DNA from: Pseudomonadota bacterium
GTDB lineage: Bacteria; Pseudomonadota; Gammaproteobacteria; Xanthomonadales; Xanthomonadaceae
NCBI GenBank assembly: GCA_025355485.1
Contig: JANXZP010000118.1
Span: forward strand, 1-7,203
Reading direction: 5' to 3'
DNA length: 7,203 nt
This document shows, piece after piece, positions 5,212-7,203 of the stretch (positions are counted from its first letter, which is position 1; each line of letters starts with the position of its first letter). A program made the translations under genes and the position numbers. The notes under the pieces were generated by a model, which made no database searches, was not told the DNA's origin, and saw only the letters and a program-made list of their open reading frames with translations.

Positions 5212-5413
5212 GCGCGTTTCCCGGGGCAGGCTCTTTGCAGCATACAACGTAGTTTCCCGTGCATTACCGGCCACTCCAAGTCGCAGGCGATGAGATATCC
5301 CAGTGTTATCCACAGACTTGTCTGCAACGCTACGCGCCCGAGGCCGTTACCATGAACGAGTCGTCACGATGACCGACACGATCCGCCATCTGCTGCACCC
5401 GCGCGAGAACCCA
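5212..5413. promoter_or_regulatory. Divergent spacer between the exported-protein gene and dnaB
   Basis: This spacer must hold promoters for both directions, but I cannot place confident -35/-10 pairs. Toward the minus gene, TATGCT is a weak -10-like hexamer. Toward dnaB, TTGTCT (5318-5323) resembles a -35 without a good partner. The clear element is the DnaA box at 5306-5314. A six-codon open frame (5352-5372, MNESSR) ends in an ATGA overlap with the alternative dnaB ATG at 5369 and could be a tiny leader or chance. Confidence 0.35.
5306..5314 (+). promoter_or_regulatory. Perfect DnaA box upstream of dnaB
   Basis: TTATCCACA is an exact match to the strong DnaA-binding 9-mer (TTATNCACA, R1 type in E. 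coli). It lies 99 bases before the chosen dnaB start and about 95 bases upstream of the divergent gene. DnaA acts both as replication initiator and as transcription factor, so a box here could tie dnaB expression to the DnaA-ATP level. One box is not an origin. The sequence match is certain; binding is inferred. Confidence 0.6.
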
Positions 5414-6829
5414 ATGGCCACACGTTCCAGCTTGCATCCCGACGCGCGACGGTTCGACGAACGCGGCGATGGCCGCATCGAAGCGCTGCGCGTGCCGCCG
5501 CAATCGGTCGAAGCCGAACAGGCGGTGCTGGGCGGGCTGATGCTGGCGCCGGAATCGCTCGATCATGTTGCTGACCAGCTCGATCGCGACGATTTCTATC
5601 GCAACGATCATCGGCTGATCTACCAGGCGATCTGCGATCTGTCTTCGAAGAGCAAGCCGTTCGACGTGGTCACCCTCGGCGAGTGGTTCGATACCAACAA
5701 CATGGCCGACCGGATCGGCGGCAGCGCCTACCTGATCGAACTCGCGAGCACCACGCCGTCGGCCGCGAACATCAACGCCTACGCCGAGATCGTGCGCGAG
5801 AAGGCGGTGCTGCGGCAGTTGATCGAGGCCGGAACCGAGATCGTCAACGACGGCTTCCAGCCCGGCAATAGCGCGATCAAGGAAGTGCTGGACAGGGCCG
5901 AGGAGCGCGTGTTCAAGATCGCCGAGATCGGCGACAAGGGCCGCAAAGATTACGTTTCGCTGCGCGATGCGATGAAGGATGCGTTCCAGGTCCTGACCGA
6001 GCGATTCGAGAACCAAGGCAGCGTCACCGGCCTGCCGACCGGCTTCATCGATCTCGACGAGATGACCGCCGGCCTGCAACCGACCGACCTGGTGATCCTC
6101 GCCGCGCGCCCGTCGATGGGCAAGACCGCGCTCGCGGTGAACATCGCCGAATACGCCGCGCTGAAGACGAAAAAAGCGATCGTGATCTTTTCGATGGAAA
6201 TGTCGGCATCGCAGCTCGCGTTCCGCCTGATCTCCTCGATGGGCCGGGTCAACGCGCAGCGATTGCGCACGGGCCAACTCGAGGACGAGGACTGGTCGCG
6301 GGTGAACAGCGCGATTCGCATGCTGTCCGAGGTCAAGATCTTCATCGACGACAAACCCGGCCTCACGCCGATCGAGTTGCGCGGGCGCGCGCGCCGGCTC
6401 AAGCGTGACCACGACCTCGGCCTGATCGTGGTCGATTACCTGCAGCTGATGCAGGTGCAGGGCACCAACGAGAACCGCGCGACCGAAATCGCCGAGATCT
6501 CGCGCAGCCTCAAGGGACTCGCGAAGGAACTCAAGGTGCCGGTACTCGCACTCTCGCAGCTCAACCGCAGTCTGGAATCGCGCACAGACAAGCGCCCGGT
6601 GATGTCCGACCTGCGCGAGTCCGGCGGCATCGAACAGGACGCCGACGTGATCCTGTTCATCTACCGCGACGAGGTCTACAACAAGACCGACATGGACAAG
6701 AAAGGCATCGCCGAGATCATCATCGCCAAGCAACGCAACGGCCCGACCGGGAAAATCGACCTGCGCTTCTTCGGCGAATACACGCGTTTCGACAATCTCG
6801 CGCGCGATTCGGTGGGCAGTTTCGAATAA
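5414..6829 (+). CDS. dnaB: Replicative DNA helicase DnaB
   Basis: DnaB is the hexameric ATP-driven helicase that unwinds DNA 5' to 3' at the replication fork, recruits DnaG primase and couples to the polymerase III holoenzyme. From ATG at 5414 the product has 471 residues, the same as E. coli DnaB. The N-terminal domain (about 25-135, from RVPPQSVEAEQAVLGGLML through TTPSAANINAYAEIVRE) is followed by a linker helix (155-170) and the RecA-like domain: Walker A ARPSMGKT (231-238, K237 and T238), catalytic E262 in SMEMS, Walker B LIVVDYLQL (D341), SQLNRSLE (381-388), and KQRNGP with arginine finger R441. No intein interrupts the P-loop, a common intein site. The start is not certain: ATG at 5369 would add 15 residues and has GAG eight bases upstream, while 5414 has only a weak purine run. 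alr follows 75 bases later with no terminator between. Confidence 0.97.
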   Translation: MATRSSLHPDARRFDERGDGRIEALRVPPQSVEAEQAVLGGLMLAPESLDHVADQLDRDDFYRNDHRLIYQAICDLSSKSKPFDVVTLGEWFDTNNMADRIGGSAYLIELASTTPSAANINAYAEIVREKAVLRQLIEAGTEIVNDGFQPGNSAIKEVLDRAEERVFKIAEIGDKGRKDYVSLRDAMKDAFQVLTERFENQGSVTGLPTGFIDLDEMTAGLQPTDLVILAARPSMGKTALAVNIAEYAALKTKKAIVIFSMEMSASQLAFRLISSMGRVNAQRLRTGQLEDEDWSRVNSAIRMLSEVKIFIDDKPGLTPIELRGRARRLKRDHDLGLIVVDYLQLMQVQGTNENRATEIAEISRSLKGLAKELKVPVLALSQLNRSLESRTDKRPVMSDLRESGGIEQDADVILFIYRDEVYNKTDMDKKGIAEIIIAKQRNGPTGKIDLRFFGEYTRFDNLARDSVGSFE

Positions 6830-6833
6830 ACTC

Positions 6834-6845
6834 CCCATGCATGGG
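6834..6845. repeat. Perfect 12-bp palindrome between dnaB and alr
   Basis: CCCATGCATGGG begins five bases after the dnaB stop. With no spacer it is better suited to a DNA-binding dimer site than to an RNA hairpin, and no T run follows, so it is not a terminator. No regulator is recognised for it. Confidence 0.55.
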
Positions 6846-6904
6846 AATCCTGCTGCCTGAAAACACGCTACTTGCCTTGGGAGCGATCGTGGAGATCGCC
6901 CGCC

Positions 6905-7203
6905 ATGGCTTCTGATTTCTTCGCGCAGCAGCGCCCTACGCGCATCCGCGTCGATCTGCCAAGCATCGGCCACAACCTCGCGCAGATCCGCGCGCGCACC
7001 GGCGTGCCGGTAATGGCGATCGTCAAGGCCGATGCCTACGGTCACGGACTGGTGCCGGTCGCGCGCTATCTTGCCGCGCAGGACGTGGACCAGTTGGGCG
7101 TCGCCTTTCTCGAAGAGGGTCTGGCTCTGCGTCGCGCCGGCGTTGCCACGCCGATCCTGGTGCTGGGAGGAATCTTCGGCCCGCAGTTGACCCAGTTCCT
7201 GAC
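6905..7203 (+). CDS. alr: Alanine racemase, N-terminal part (cut by window edge)
   Basis: Alr interconverts L- and D-alanine with pyridoxal phosphate, supplying D-alanine for peptidoglycan. The first 99 residues are present, starting MASDFFAQQRPTRIRVDL. They carry the family signature: HN in IGHNL (21-25), then MAIVKADAYGHG (37-48), where K41 is the lysine that binds the cofactor, then GVAFLEEGLALRRAG and PILVLGG of the TIM barrel. The frame is open to the right edge, and the rest, including the catalytic tyrosine on the other face, lies outside. A GGAG (6891-6894) lies ten bases before the ATG. It sits just downstream of dnaB without an intervening terminator, an arrangement common in gammaproteobacteria, so the two are probably co-transcribed. 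A 24-codon open frame (6841-6915) overlaps the start but has no Shine-Dalgarno. Confidence 0.96.
   Translation, partial: MASDFFAQQRPTRIRVDLPSIGHNLAQIRARTGVPVMAIVKADAYGHGLVPVARYLAAQDVDQLGVAFLEEGLALRRAGVATPILVLGGIFGPQLTQFL

Noticed and set aside
5306..5314. Replication origin
   Set aside because: Only one DnaA box is present, with no cluster of boxes and no AT-rich unwinding element; dnaB is not normally beside oriC.
4450..5355. 301-codon open frame on the plus strand
   Set aside because: It lies opposite the exported cysteine-rich protein, which has a signal peptide and organised repeats. The plus product is compositionally biased and lacks a Shine-Dalgarno.
6104..6127. DnaB intein at the P-loop
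   Set aside because: Walker A is continuous and the protein has the normal length, so no intein is present.
6841..6915. 24-codon open frame overlapping the alr start
   Set aside because: It has no Shine-Dalgarno, starts inside a palindrome and shows no recognisable product; probably chance.
5330..7045. 571-codon open frame on the minus strand
   Set aside because: It is antisense to dnaB and alr, whose families are certain. Long antisense frames are common in GC-rich DNA, and the product shows no recognisable domain.

Overview
The window looks like the chromosome of a GC-rich gammaproteobacterium, most likely from the Xanthomonadales (Xanthomonas, Lysobacter and Rhodanobacter relatives). That placement is an inference. 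It rests on the gene order rpsF-rpsR-rplI...dnaB-alr, the absence of priB between rpsF and rpsR, and protein sequences clearly of gammaproteobacterial type. No RNA gene, insertion sequence, CRISPR array or integrase is visible.

Region 1 (1-1445) is a redox module. On the minus strand is a small Tat-exported high-potential iron-sulfur protein (HiPIP, 88-405). A strong Shine-Dalgarno sequence below it suggests another gene running off the left edge. Divergent from HiPIP is an FNR/Anr-type oxygen sensor (637-1395) that keeps all four cluster cysteines. Between them lies a perfect FNR box, TTGATCTCGATCAA (468-481). It sits where a class II activator site should be relative to a CAGAAT -10 element reading toward HiPIP. 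The simplest reading is that the neighbouring FNR protein switches on this periplasmic electron carrier when oxygen is low.

Region 2 (1446-3040) is a ribosomal protein operon: rpsF (bS6), rpsR (bS18) and rplI (bL9), closed by a textbook bidirectional terminator. A hairpin just before rpsF resembles the S6:S18 autoregulatory leader. bS6 carries an unusual RGD-repeat tail. A hairpin-rich, AT-richer spacer of 230 bases separates rpsR from rplI.

Region 3 (3073-5211, minus strand) is one large gene for a 712-residue exported protein with 28 cysteines, three imperfect cysteine-repeat modules, a glycine-zipper segment and a Gln/Arg/Pro repeat tail ending in polyglycine. I recognise no family. It lies convergent to rplI and divergent from dnaB, and it is the least explained and most novel object here.

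Region 4 (5212-7203) has a perfect DnaA box (TTATCCACA, 5306-5314) in the divergent spacer. It is followed by the replicative helicase dnaB and the start of alr (alanine racemase), which is cut by the right edge. dnaB and alr are probably co-transcribed, with a 12-bp perfect palindrome between them.
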